From: Immersiella caudata
Lineage: Eukaryota; Ascomycota; Sordariomycetes; Sordariales; Lasiosphaeriaceae
Length of the DNA: 64,000 bases
Reading direction: 5' to 3'
Assembly (NCBI GenBank): GCA_030512335.1
Contig: JAULSU010000006.1
Location: 310,001-374,000 of the forward strand
The notes under the pieces are model-generated. The model was given only the letters and a program-made list of their open reading frames with translations. It searched no databases and had not been told where the DNA came from. The position numbers were made by a program, and so were the translations under genes. Below are positions 11,140 to 21,718 of the stretch, one piece after another (within the stretch, counting starts at the first letter, position 1; each line of letters starts with the position of its first letter).

Positions 11140-12657
11140 ATGAGGGTGGTGCTTATCCCAGAAACGTGGCTCGCCGCTAGCGCAGTTCTCATTGTTCTAT
11201 ACTACATCGCATCCTCAGCAGCCGCGTGGTACCGACTCCGTCAGTTTCCAGGGCCCTTCTTCGCATCATTTTCTTATCTCTGGCTCGCCTCAACCGACCT
11301 CAGCGGTGCGGCATGGAAGACGCACCTGCGCACGCGCGCCAAATATAAGTCGCCATTGATCCGGATCGGACCCAACCTCCTAATCACAGATGACGCCGAG
11401 ATCATCCGGCGCATGTCATCGGCGCGGTCGCGGTACGGCCGCGGCGAGTGGTACGAAGCCTTCCGCATCGACGCTACCAACCCCTCCATGTTTGGCTCGT
11501 GCGATACCGAGTGGCACGACGACATCAAGGCCAAGGCCTCCTTTGGCTACTCGGGCCGTGAGATCCCCGCCCTTGAGCGCGACGTGGATGGACAGATTGC
11601 TTGCTTGAAGCGCTACATCCGCTCCAAATATCTCTCTGGTAACAAAGCGACCCGACCGATGGACTTCGCGGCCGCGGCCCAATACTTCGCCCTCGATACT
11701 GTCAGCACCATCGCCTTTGGAAATGCATTCGGCCATCTCGAGGCTGACACTGACGTCACCGGTTATGTCCAAGCCATGAACGTCTTCGCCCCCATGGCCA
11801 CGCTGATATCCGACATCCCGTGGCTGCGCAAGCTCTTTCTCAACGACTGGCTCTTCTCCAAGATCGGACCCAAACCCACAGATGAGAAAGGCCCCGGTAA
11901 GATTATGGGACTCGCAAAAGCGGCAGTTGACAAGCGCTTCGAAAATGGCATAAAAGACCAGCAAGACATGCTCGGCTCCTTCCTCCGCCACGGCATCACC
12001 CGCCACCAAGCCGAAGCCGAAGCCACCCTCCAGATTATCGCCGGCACCGACATGACCTCCAACATCATCCGCTCCACCATGCTCTTCATCGCGACCTCGC
12101 CTCGCATTTACGCCCGTCTGCAATCTGAAATCGAGTCTGTCGTATCCTCCGGCGCTGCATCCACTCCAATCACCTACGCCCAAACCAAGACTCTTCCCTA
12201 CCTGCAGGCCGTCCTCTACGAATCCATCCGCATCCACCCTCCCACCTTCTCCCTCACCAGCAAACGCGTCCCTCCCGAGGGCGACACCCTTCACGGGAAG
12301 TTTATCCCCGGCGGAACCGAAATCGCGCAGAACAGCTGGTCCCTCCTACGAAACCAGGAAGTCTTCGGAGAAGACGTCGAAACCTTTAGACCCGAGCGAT
12401 TCCTCAACGCGGAAGACAGCAAAAGAGTTGAGATGAAGATGGTAGTGGAGCTGTTGTTTGGGTATGGCCGGTGGATGTGTGCGGGGAAGATGATTGCCTT
12501 TTTGGAAATTTCTAAGGTTGTGTTTGAGTTGCTGAGGGAGTTTGATTGGCAGGTTGCGAATCCGACGATGCCTTGGGAGAGGAGGCAGTTTAGTGTGTTT
12601 TTGATTCAGAATATGTGGATGAGGGTTACGGGGAGGGAGGTTGCTGTTGGAGGATAG
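11140..12657 (+). CDS. cytochrome P450 monooxygenase
   Basis: A single exon of 505 aa. The start at 11140 was chosen because it places the N-terminal membrane anchor (TWLAASAVLIVLYYIASSA) at the beginning, followed by the Pro-rich hinge RLRQFPGPF. The oxygen-binding I-helix motif AGTDMT is at 301-306, the K-helix ESIR at 361-364, then FRPERF. The heme loop FGYGRWMCAG has the axial Cys447. The order FGxGRxxCxG is that of the pisatin demethylase/benzoate hydroxylase-like fungal CYPs. It should be an ER-bound, NADPH-P450-reductase-dependent hydroxylase. It lies 6 kb from the UstYa genes and tail-to-tail with the acyltransferase (141 bp between stops), so it may be a tailoring enzyme of the same cluster. 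The substrate cannot be read from sequence. Confidence 0.92.
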   Translation: MRVVLIPETWLAASAVLIVLYYIASSAAAWYRLRQFPGPFFASFSYLWLASTDLSGAAWKTHLRTRAKYKSPLIRIGPNLLITDDAEIIRRMSSARSRYGRGEWYEAFRIDATNPSMFGSCDTEWHDDIKAKASFGYSGREIPALERDVDGQIACLKRYIRSKYLSGNKATRPMDFAAAAQYFALDTVSTIAFGNAFGHLEADTDVTGYVQAMNVFAPMATLISDIPWLRKLFLNDWLFSKIGPKPTDEKGPGKIMGLAKAAVDKRFENGIKDQQDMLGSFLRHGITRHQAEAEATLQIIAGTDMTSNIIRSTMLFIATSPRIYARLQSEIESVVSSGAASTPITYAQTKTLPYLQAVLYESIRIHPPTFSLTSKRVPPEGDTLHGKFIPGGTEIAQNSWSLLRNQEVFGEDVETFRPERFLNAEDSKRVEMKMVVELLFGYGRWMCAGKMIAFLEISKVVFELLREFDWQVANPTMPWERRQFSVFLIQNMWMRVTGREVAVGG

Positions 12658-12798
12658 AGGCTGTGTGCATGTGATGGAGCGGTGAAGTGGGTGCCAGGAG
12701 TTGGAATGCTTTCGTTTATTTCTTTGTTATGTGAGGAGATGTCTTTATTTGGTCAGTTGATCTTGGATTCTCGGATATGAAGCTTTCTGCCCAGGAGA

Positions 12799-14295
12799 CT
12801 ACCCAGCCACCTTTCTGTACGCAGTCCTCAATCCTCTCACAACAGGTTCGTCGACAGCTCGACACACAACGTCGGCCCACCAGATCAGAACCGGCCAAAA
12901 CCCAAGATATACCACCGCTGAGTGTGCCGGGCCGGGCGTTTCTCCATACAACCCCGCCGCCTTCCTCGCGAGCCAAGCGCCGAAAGTGTACAGTAATGGA
13001 CCGTGGACCAGGTACAACGAGTATGAGATCCTGCCGAGATATTGTGCCAGCGGCGTTGACAACAGCCACCGCAGCGGACGGCAACGAGAGACGCACAGTA
13101 CGAGCAAAAAGGCTCCGAGAGGAATGAGGAAATAGTCCGGTTTTCCCTCCGTCCAATACTTCCGTGGGATGAGAGACTGAAGTGTTCCGTATCCCGGCGC
13201 ATCAAGCCCGTCCTTGGGGCCGAGGGCAATCTGAGGCGCGGAGAGGAGATAGAGGGAGAAGAGCAACGGCATGATCCACACTGTGACCTGCATCAGCTCC
13301 GAAACCCTCCAACCAAACCCAACCGCACTTCGAGCCAAATGAAGATCCACCTCGGCCAAAAACATACCCCCCACAAACAAAAACACCACCCAAGAAACCG
13401 ACACAAACAACTGCCAACCCATCACCCCCAACACAACCCCCAGCCTGACCCCCGACTTCAGCCGCGACAACCCCATCAATAACAAATACACCACCATCGA
13501 CCCCGCAAACTCCAACGGCACCGTCCACTGATCAACATCATACGCGAACCCCCTCACCTCGTGCACACTATGCCTCATCGGATCCACATGCACCACCGTC
13601 CTCCTGGCCCAATCCCCCAGTTGCCTCCCCAAATAATCATCCCTCGGAACAGTCCTCACCGCAAACGCCACATCGGTACTCCACCCAATCTCATCAAACC
13701 ACCCCAGATAAGACCACACCGCCGTCATCAATGAAACCACCACAGCAGGTATGAACAATCTCGGATGTCTCCTCACCACCGAACTCGCCAGACCTGCTTG
13801 CAAAGCGTCATACCGAGCAGCGTTGATGTGTGAAAGCGCGCTGAGGGAGATGGAATACCCGGAAATGACGAAGAAGATGCACACGTGGGGAAGACCGGAG
13901 ATGAAAAGGCGGAGAATGGGGAGTTGTAACACGGAGGAGGCGGAGGGGGAGAGGTACGCGTTGTGGAGGGAGTAGGGGTGAAGGAGGAGGGTTGTGTGGT
14001 GGATTACGACGAGGAGGGCGGAGATTCCGCGGAGGCCAGCTGGAGGGGGGAGTTAGTGGGGGAGACTGGGAGAAAAAAAAGGGGGGAGGGGATGGGAGGT
14101 GGGGAGGTGCGCACTTAGCCAGGCGGTTTCGTGATGGGGAGGTTTATTCAGGGGTGATTTGGAGGAGGTCCATTTTTGGGGGTGGAGAAAGCTGGGGAGG
14201 AGGAAATGTGTGATTTGCAGGGAAAGGTTGAAGAGATGGTGTCCGAAACGGTGGAAAGTTGATCGTCGAGCAGGTTTGGGGGTGTGGTTTTCCAT
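12799..14295 (-). CDS. acyltransferase-3 family membrane protein
   Basis: Exons 14295-14115 and 14039-12799 (75 bp intron with branch CTAAC and acceptor CCAG, phase 1) give 473 aa. The splice joins AWL to TGLRGISALLVVIHHTT, the family's N-terminal signature, with the catalytic-type His pair IHH in the first membrane helix. Further features are VCIFFVISGYSISLSAL, the RHPRLFIPAVVVSLM region, about ten hydrophobic helices, and the C-terminal PLAQYLGRISYSLYLVHGPL motif. Family members transfer acyl groups to small molecules or glycans at membranes. In fungi they occur in secondary-metabolite clusters as tailoring acetyl- or acyltransferases. Convergent with the P450. The first exon is Pro/Ser-rich and fits less firmly than the second. 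Predicted location is an internal membrane. Confidence 0.82.
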
Positions 14296-14687
14296 CCACC
14301 GCGGTATGTCATGGCTCTTGTGGCGAGCTGGCATGTTGAAGTCGACCCGTGGGTGAGATTAGAGGTGTCCTTGGGAGAAAATGATGGCTTGCAGGCGGGA
14401 TTTGGGGGTTGGTGTGCGTTTTGTGGTTTGCAGGATTCAGCAAGGGGGGTTTATGCAGATAAGGGGGTGACATCCGGGGCCCCACGCGACCCAATGCAGT
14501 GCTGCCTCTGTGCCTCTGAGATTTGGCGGTGCATCCCTGGTTGGCTTACTCAGGCAAGCCAAGTTCCTCGGAAGCTACCAAGATGGTACGATCAGAAACA
14601 TTCGGACAATCAGCAGCCAAGCATTTCACTCGAGGGGCTGATTCAGAGGCTACATCAGCAACGATACCAACATCTCCCTACAAGCTC
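14296..14687. other. intergenic
   Basis: Between the acyltransferase start and the end of the FAD oxidoreductase gene. No gene seen. Confidence 0.45.
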
Positions 14688-16326
14688 CTATGGACCAACT
14701 CTCCCCAACTTATGGTGACCCGGTTGAAGTGTGTGAAACACCCTCCGCGGATCCACCGAGTCCCTCACAGCGTGCAATCTGGCGATGTTTTCCCACCCGT
14801 AGCTCTCCAAAGGAAGCTGCTCCTCGAAACAGTGGTTAAGGAAAATGTACGGGTGATGGACGCCATCCTTTTTCGCAGTGCTCTCGATCCTCGAGATCAT
14901 CCGTCTCATGAAGAGCCTCATCCTTTCGGTGTCCCCTTCCTCGCTCCAATGAAGATTAATGTTAATTACTTGCGTGTTTGTCAGTATCGGCCGAGGACCG
15001 CGTTGGTCTAGATATGGACTTCACTTACTCGTTAGGGGTCCATCTTGAGGCCTAAGTCCCAGTGCATTCCCACCTCGCTTGGACATCTGCTGCATGGCTG
15101 GCACTGTGATCGGGTTGTAAACAATGTAGATCTGAATCCCGGGAGCGTTCTTGATCCCTTCGACCTCGTCAAAGAATATGCTTGCAATCTTCATGTTGAT
15201 ATCCGCTCCGCTTTTGACGGTTGTGGATCCAAAGTAGTTGAAGAAGCCGTCGGCGTTCATACGGTCCATCTTCTGGGCCATCTCAAGTGTCGCTTTGACA
15301 TAGATGTATTCCTCCAATCTCGTTGCCTCAGCTCCTATCCCGGCGTTCCTGACGGGGAGTGTCTGCGGAAGATACGGCGGACTCGTGGCTACCAGCCGTT
15401 CTGAAATGGCAAATTCTTGAAGATGGACCGACCAACCCAGCGTGGTGGCCAACATCTGGACTTCGGATGGCATATGGTGAGCCACCTGCGTGAGCCGATG
15501 AAGGACGGACTCCAAAGCTCGCATGTCCCATCTTTGGAACGTGTACCATGACGGCGGCTGGTGGAAGGTTTCGAAGATGGCACCCGTGACAATGCCAAAG
15601 TTGTTTCCTCCTCCTTTCAATGCCCAGAACAAATCCGGGTTTGTGTGTTCGGATGCCTGGACGATGGTGGAGTTGGCGAGAACAGCCTCGAAGCTGATGA
15701 CGTTGTCGCAGGACCAACCATGACGCTGGGAGAAAAACGATATTCCACCTCCTAGGATAGATCCGACAACACCCGTCAAGCTGTTTCGGGTTCCGGCTGC
15801 TGAGAGATTCAGGGGGTCGAGAAACCAGTAGAGTTCAGCCCATGTTGTCCCGCCGCCAACTTCGACTGCGTTGCCGTTGGGGGTCTCGATCAAATTGACA
15901 GAGTTGAGTAGCTCCAAGTCGATTGTGATTCCGCCGTCTGCGTGGGAGACACCAGCAAAAGGCGACGTGCCGCCGCCGAGGACTGCAAATCGGCATGAGT
16001 TTGCCACAATTTTGGCGAGGGTCAGGGCGACCTCCTCGCTGTTTCGTGGCGTGATTCTACATTTTGGGACAGCAAGTGCCTGGAAGAGAGACCACATGTG
16101 TTTCCTGGCGGAATCTCCCTGGAGGGTGACCTCTGGAAGGATGCCTGCTATCTCATCACACTGTTTTTTTGTCACGATCTGTGTACTTGTAATGAGAACG
16201 ATTGCCACTTACAGCCGTTTCACATCCACCAATCTCGGGTTCAAGCGCAGGAGCCTCAGGGACACAGCAAAAGACCACCTTGGCCTTGAGGCTCAGAAGC
16301 AACCAGATGGCAGTGCTCCCTCTCAT
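14688..16326 (-). CDS. secreted FAD-linked (berberine-bridge-like) oxidoreductase
   Basis: Exons 16326-16213, 16160-15029 and 14968-14688 (introns of 52 and 60 bp) give 508 aa. The first exon supplies a signal peptide (MRGSTAIWLLLSLKAKVVFC). The FAD-binding PCMH fold follows: ITPRNSEEVALTLAKIV, then VLGGGTSPFAGVSHADGG (about 98-115), then GVVGSILGGGISFFSQRHGW and DLFWALKGGGNNFGIV. The C-terminal BBE segment has NHCFEEQLPLESYGWENIAR and the hallmark RVFHTLQPGHHKLG. In berberine-bridge enzymes a His in the GGH motif carries the 8-alpha-linked FAD; here that position is Thr (GGGT, about residue 103), so that covalent bond is probably absent. The enzyme probably oxidises a small molecule or peptide in the secretory pathway. 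It reads in the same direction as the adjacent UstYa gene. Confidence 0.88.
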
Positions 16327-17001
16327 CTTCGACTAGGCTCCTGCGGATTTCGTTAGAGGTTCAACACATCTATAGTACACCTGCAGTACACCTTGAGTCT
16401 CAGCGGGCATCAACGGCAGGCGAACATTCCAGGGGATAGAAAACCGACACCGGACTCGCCAAATTGCATGTCAGGGGTATCTCCATTTTTGACTATTGCC
16501 AGCACATAACCCACCTCGCCGCACGCTTTCCTTATCTATCCCCGCTTATGTGAGGTTTTGTGTTACGTCCGAGTCCTAACACGAAAAAGACGTGGCGGTG
16601 GCATGTCTGCGCCGCAGATGTGCGTGTGCCGTTGTGCCGCGGTTCTACGGCTGCCCCCTGACCCTGGTCTGGCCCTCTTAAACGCGGGGTTCCAGTTAGT
16701 TTCATGCCGCTGGTAGCCATGATGATAATCCGATTGGTGGGAGGTACATAGATGCCCGGGTGCATAGCGGATTTGATGTTGCACAAGAGAAACCCCCTGG
16801 TCACCGCTGAGAGCCTCTCCACCGGGGAATAGCCCACTTGCCAAGATCGGACATTCAGCACCGGTGGTACAGTATCTCTTCTTTGTACAAGCCAATGGAT
16901 GAGAATATACCCCTGAAAATGTAGCGATCTCTCCTACCTACGAGGTGTATCCACAGTTCACAGTTACCAATAACCTCAAAGCGGTATCCCCCTTGGACAG
17001 C
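16327..17001. other. intergenic
   Basis: Upstream region of the FAD oxidoreductase gene and 3' flank of UstYa gene 1. A 110-codon open frame on the minus strand (16563-16895) has no family features. No gene called. Confidence 0.45.
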
Positions 17002-17904
17002 CTAATCCTCCACAATCGTCGCACTAACATCCTCACTCCCCCCAATCTTACTCGACGTCCCATTCGGATATGCCACCCCAAACTTGGGATGCACCAACAA
17101 TCCCGGCGCCCCCGCATCCACCCTCCTCTTCCCCGCCCACTCAAACACCGCCTGGAAATCAACGCACTCGTGCTCCTGCGAGAAATCTGCCCGTGGATGC
17201 AAGTTATCCTCGGACCACTGCAGCGTAAATAGCGAGATATCCGCGCGGCACATGATGGCCTGCCGGAGAATCTCGAGGCAGTGGTCTGTGTGTAGGCGGT
17301 TTAGGCGTTCGTCGTTGGGGGTGATGTTGGGGAAGTAGTGCTCTTTCCATGTGTATTGGCGGAGGCGTTTGAGGCAGTGGAGTTCGTGGAAGACGCCGAG
17401 GCCGGCGAAGTAAGTTGAGGTATTGGGAATGCGGATCGAGGTGCTGCCGATTTTGTCGAGGTCGGATTTGGGGACTGCGATGTTCATGTCTAAACACGAC
17501 GATTAGCCAAAAGAAGAAGAGGCACAAGAAAAGGGAAAAGGGGACTGCTTACTATCCAGGAGAGCTGTCCAAGCAGCGTCAACCTCGGGGCTGGGAGGTC
17601 CGTTGTATGCACTCTCGATGACGAGAGTTGCGTTGTATCGAATCTTCTCAAACTTGAGGGCGCTGGCGGCTGGTGAGTAGACGAGGTGGTCACGGTCACC
17701 GGATCGCAATGCAAGAAAGATGGTTGTGTAAATTGATATCAGGAAGAACTGGAGGGTAACAAATCGGATGATGTTTCCTCGTCCATGGCGTCGCGCAACG
17801 GTCGTAGTAGCATCTTCGATCTTGGAATCGGGGAGCAGGGCCTGTGTGATATCCTCATCGCTTGAACGAGACGCCGACGAAGTTGCGTATCTGTCTTCGT
17901 CCAT
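17002..17904 (-). CDS. UstYa-family (DUF3328) oxidase, copy 1
   Basis: Exons 17904-17553 and 17489-17002 (63 bp intron, GTAAGC...TTTAG, phase 1) give 279 aa. A short N-terminal tail precedes one membrane helix (about 48-66, FVTLQFFLISIYTTIFLAL). The lumenal part carries the two family motifs HELHC (152-156) and HTDHC (184-188), followed by LEILRQAIMCRADISLF. UstYa-type proteins are type II membrane proteins whose paired HxxHC motifs are thought to bind metal. Known members perform oxidative cyclisation, hydroxylation or halogenation of peptides, as in ustiloxin, asperipin-2a, phomopsin and cyclochlorotine biosynthesis. It is co-directional with the FAD oxidoreductase and part of a three-copy set within 5 kb. 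Confidence 0.92.
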
Positions 17905-18527
17905 GATTCATTTAACGCTGGGCGCTGTTGACAGACGCGAGAGCGGAGGAGAGAGGGGAGAAGAGAGGGGAGAAGGGAGAGGAGAGAAGGGAGATGCGGA
18001 TGGGTCTGGGAAGATGGAGCGAGGACGTGGGTCTCGGTGTTAGTATCCTTGTTCTTTCCTATCCATTCTTTCTAGCAATGTCAATAAAGGAGCAGTGTAA
18101 CACGGGGCGATCCTACTGCAGGATTCCAAATACATCGCTGAAAAGGATTTAGGTGGCACAGACTCGCCCAAAGCTGACTGCATAATGCCGAACACGCGTG
18201 AGTTTCGAGCTGTTACTGTGCGGGGAGGTCGACAAACTCCACTGTGCATCCTTAAACTCCTATTCGCAACCATGCACATCAAAGTCGGGCAGGGCAACTC
18301 TGTGGGAATGCGGCAGGCGCGGGGTTGACGAGGAGCCTTGCCCCTTTTGTCAATGAGGGACAGGGGGTCTTCTCCGTGATTAACTCCAGCCCAAGAGCCC
18401 AAGGCTTGGCACTGACCTGGAAGAGAGTTCGCAGGGGGCAAGCCATCCCCCAACACTGCTTCCACCTTCCGAACATCACTTTCCCCCTTCTTTTCTGGAG
18501 GTTTTTGCTTGACCTAAGCGGCCCCAA
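17905..18527. other. divergent promoter region of UstYa genes 1 and 2
   Basis: The two UstYa genes point away from each other, so both promoters lie here. A purine-rich GA repeat tract occupies about 17936-17996, close to the start of UstYa gene 1. No gene seen. Confidence 0.5.
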
Positions 18528-19344
18528 ATGGCGAAAGCAACCTATGAATCCCTCCACCAACACGATGACCCAGAGTCCGATTCCTTCACCTCCACCAGAC
18601 GCAAATCCTGGTCAAGTCGGCAAAGTGTTGTGCTCCAATGGCTATTATACGCTGGCCTATTTATCACATACTGCGCTGGAGTCTTTTATCTTGGACACAA
18701 ATGGAGGGAGTGCTCCCCATGCTTCAGCGGTAAGTCATGCCAACAGCAGGTATCACCAGAGGTCCGCGCTCTAACAAAAAACAGAGAAAATGCTCAGTGC
18801 CCCCATCATCTGGGAAGACCGAACCTTTCTGAGCAGCATCCACAGCGACGTATTCGATCCGTACTCGAGGGAAAGCAATCCCGAAGGTGTCGACGATGCA
18901 TGGGACTCGATCCAAGAAGCGCGTATTGCAAGAATATCCAGCGCCGAAAAACAGGAGCTCCCAGGGGGCAGAGCCACGGGACGCCTTTTCGGAGCCGAGG
19001 GAGGATATGCTGTCCTCCTGGATGTCTTTCATCAACTCCACTGTCTCAACTCCATCCGGTTGAGCTATTACCAGAACCACACTCAGGCGCATGAAGGGGC
19101 TGCCAAGGGGTTTGAGACGCCGGGTGGGCATATCGACCATTGCTTCAGCTATCTTGCGCAAACGCTCATGTGTCACGGCGATGTGGGAGTCATGACCACG
19201 ACGTGGCGTGAAAAGGCTCAGGTGTTTACAGCGGACTTTAATGTTACGAAACAGTGCCGGAACTTTGAGGCGATTCAGAAGTGGGCGAAGGGGCGGGCGG
19301 CGAAGAACCTTCCAAAGAAGGGGGCCCCTGAGGGGGGTCACTGA
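18528..19344 (+). CDS. UstYa-family (DUF3328) oxidase, copy 2
   Basis: Exons 18528-18729 and 18785-19344 (55 bp intron, GTAAGT...ACAG, phase 1) give 253 aa. The membrane helix is about residues 33-55 (VVLQWLLYAGLFITYCAGVF). The two motifs are HQLHC (150-154) and HIDHC (183-187), followed by FSYLAQTLMCHGDVGVM, the usual family continuation. A hydrophobic strand AVLLDVF precedes the first motif. Predicted to act in the lumen of the secretory pathway on a peptide substrate, like its neighbours. Sequence between the motifs differs clearly from copies 1 and 3, so the three are not recent duplicates and probably do different steps. The gene faces the small-peptide gene end to end. Confidence 0.92.
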
Positions 19345-19823
19345 TGTTGGGGGGGGGGAGTAGAACAACTGTACATAGCAAGATGACCATGAATCAAATG
19401 GTTGTATTACATCAAGTATCAGGGTTTTTTTTGGCGGTAGAGACATGAGGTGTGGCATCAGGTCATGTCACACTTGGGCTTCGTGCCGCAAGCTCCATGT
19501 CAAATACAAGATCCCGGGTTCAACTGTTCAGGTTGTCAAAGGTTTTTCATTTCGGCCATGAACCATAAAGGATAAAAACAGCATGGCAGGCAATGTTATG
19601 AACGTGTGGCAATGGGTTGAGGTGGTGAGTGACAATTGTATTCATCGGTCTACCTGAGATACAGGGGATGCAGAACACTCAGGTGTCTGAATGTCAACCC
19701 ATTTCCAAATCCCCATCTTCATCCATCCATCCATCCATCCATCCATCCATCCCTCACAAGGAACACGCTTCCAGATAATAAGCAAGAGATCAAGACGGAT
19801 TCAGGGATTCTCTCACTCACAAT
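19345..19823. other. intergenic with (ATCC)n microsatellite
   Basis: Shared 3' flank of UstYa gene 2 and the small-peptide gene. It holds a tetranucleotide (ATCC)n tract of about 8 units at roughly 19721-19752 and a G-run near 19350. No gene seen. Confidence 0.6.
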
Positions 19824-20003
19824 TTAGCAGCCAGTGTCATACCACTCATCGGCATCGGCACGGGTAATCAGAGACCCATCGGAGCGGCAGCAGGGGCACT
19901 TCTTGACGAGGCCATGCTCGGTGCGCTCAACACCGGGCTCCATGGGGGTGGCCAAGGCACCGATGGAAAGGCCGAGGAAGACGACGAGCTTGGTGAGAAG
20001 CAT
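19824..20003 (-). CDS. small secreted peptide, candidate RiPP precursor
   Basis: A complete single-exon frame encodes 59 aa in the gap between UstYa genes 2 and 3. Residues 1-19 form a typical signal peptide (MLLTKLVVFLGLSIGALAT). A short leader (about 20-33) ends in Lys34-Lys35, a Kex2-type dibasic site. The rest has CPCC at 36-39, an internal Thr-Arg at 47-48 and the C-terminal ADADEWYDTGC (49-59). The mature part thus has four Cys plus adjacent Trp54-Tyr55, residues of the sort UstYa enzymes crosslink. Secretion signal, dibasic cleavage and aromatic core next to UstYa genes is the architecture of fungal dikaritin-type precursors. Those usually carry several repeated cores; this has one. 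Alternatively it is a small secreted Cys peptide unrelated to the enzymes. The ATG context (tcaaaATGC) and short upstream leader look normal. Confidence 0.7.
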   Translation of the reverse strand: MLLTKLVVFLGLSIGALATPMEPGVERTEHGLVKKCPCCRSDGSLITRADADEWYDTGC

Positions 20004-20748
20004 TTTGAGTGGTTGATTTGCTCACAAGGGGGAGAATGTAGTAGTAGTAGTTGTTGCTGAGAGACCGTTTCTGGGGAAATCGGCGAGAGAGTCGGGGTAG
20101 TTATACGACACCGGAGGGATGTCAATGGGGTGCCCTTGACCGAAGAAGGTCCATTCAAGATGATTCTTCGCTAAAGCCAGAGCTGAATGCGCATAGTCCT
20201 CATCCTCGACCAAACACGGGCCATCACGAAACTCATCCTCATGCGCACTGTGCTCCAGTTGCTTGCAGCGCTGGTGTTTGTTACTCATCATGATGCAGAA
20301 ACCATGCATTGACCCTTGTCACAACATCAAGGGTTTGGATCACAACATTGGTCACAAAAGTTTGGCCGAGGGAATACGTAGCTTACATGCTGGCGGGCAC
20401 AGGTGCATGGGTCGAATCCGGATGCGGAATCTTCAACCCTCATTGGTCAACCCGATGGGCCTTGACTCTGTGTGTAACCCGTCAGAGTTTGGTACTCTCC
20501 GAGGTCGTTATCATGACTGCGCCGCTGTTCTGCCGATATACTGCCCCGTGACTATCAACGCCGGACTTAGTTGCGGATGTACCCGCATCACCGTGCCCCG
20601 CCGTGCTCCAGAAGAGCGCAGGCGGGGTCTCGCCCTTCGCCGGGGATGAAAGGGGTCTTTGCGATTTCCTGTTTTCCTGGCATGCTCATCGAGCTCTCTC
20701 GACCCCCTCGTTCTACTCTCATACTATCCCCCAGCTCCCAACCGCAAC
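20004..20748. other. divergent promoter region of peptide gene and UstYa gene 3
   Basis: The peptide gene (minus) and UstYa gene 3 (plus) diverge from this 745 bp spacer, which would allow shared control. No gene or clear operator could be identified by eye. Confidence 0.45.
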
Positions 20749-21718
20749 ATGGCACATACAGACTGCAAATACGCTTCCCTTTCTGACCATGGAGTGAGCT
20801 CAAACGAAGGCGACACACTCGAGACAATCAATCAGCGTCGTCGAGCCCAGCAACAGCGTCGAAGACTTCAATGGGCTGTAATACTCGTCTTCTGTGAAGC
20901 GCTGCATATTCTTCTCTTCTACGGTCTTTTCAGTCGGGGATATCCAGCAGCAGGGTGTTCGAATCCGGGGCCAAACATTGACGGATGTGGGTATTGACCC
21001 TTCGTTTTATCGCTGGCCGCCAGACTTACATCCTTCACAGTGGCCGATTTAGCAGCGTACAACACGACAGTCACCTTCAGCAATGATCTCAACATCGTCC
21101 AGCCCTCCAAGTTTGCTGACAATTTCTGGCTGACATACGTCCCATGTACGCTTCGCGTCGCTCTGAAACCCCAAAGATGAAAAAAAATGCTGACATCCCT
21201 TTCCCAACTCAGATTCCGCCGTTGTGGCTGTCGATGTGAAGCTCGTCGAAAAGTTCGACATGCCCGAGTCGGCCGTCTCCCCTACTAACCCAAACGAAAT
21301 GCTATACCAGATCGATGGTTTTCATGAGTTGCACTGCCTGGTAAGTCTTTCCTGCATCCCGTCAAAGGGACAGATTCTCATCAATGCTCGACTGCTGCAG
21401 CTCCGACTTCGACGCATCCTCGTCGGAACAGCCACCAAAGAAGACCACGTGCACACCTTGCACTGCCTCAACTACATCCGGCAAACGCTCATGTGCAATC
21501 TTGATCTTACTCTGGGCTCGACGGAGAATCTCAAAAACTACGGTTTGAAGGACAAGAGGATATGCCGTGACTACAAGGCGATTGAAGCGTGGGTGGAGAG
21601 GAACAAGTGGAAGGATTTTGATGGTTGGCAGGGGGCAAAGATGGAAGCTTACTACCAGAAGCTGGAGGCGAATAATGAGACTCTACCGGCGGAGGAGGAG
21701 CACAAGTCGGGGTATTGA
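20749..21718 (+). CDS. UstYa-family (DUF3328) oxidase, copy 3
   Basis: Four exons, 20749-20986, 21041-21145, 21213-21340 and 21401-21718, give 262 aa. The introns are 54, 67 and 60 bp; the third lies directly after the first HxxHC motif (HELHCL|). The cytosolic tail is basic (RRRAQQQRRR) and precedes one membrane helix (about 42-62). The family motifs are HELHC (152-156) and HTLHC (175-179), followed by LNYIRQTLMCNLDLTLG. The spacing between motifs (23 residues) is shorter than in copies 1 (32) and 2 (33). The C-terminus is charged (EEEHKSGY). Role as for the other copies: oxidative modification of a peptide in the secretory lumen. Confidence 0.88.

Noticed and set aside
11416..12294. 292-codon minus-strand frame
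   Set aside because: Antisense of the P450 gene, which has all diagnostic motifs on the plus strand.
16563..16895. 110-codon minus-strand frame upstream of the FAD oxidoreductase as a second precursor peptide
   Set aside because: No signal peptide, no repeated core and no dibasic-bounded segments.
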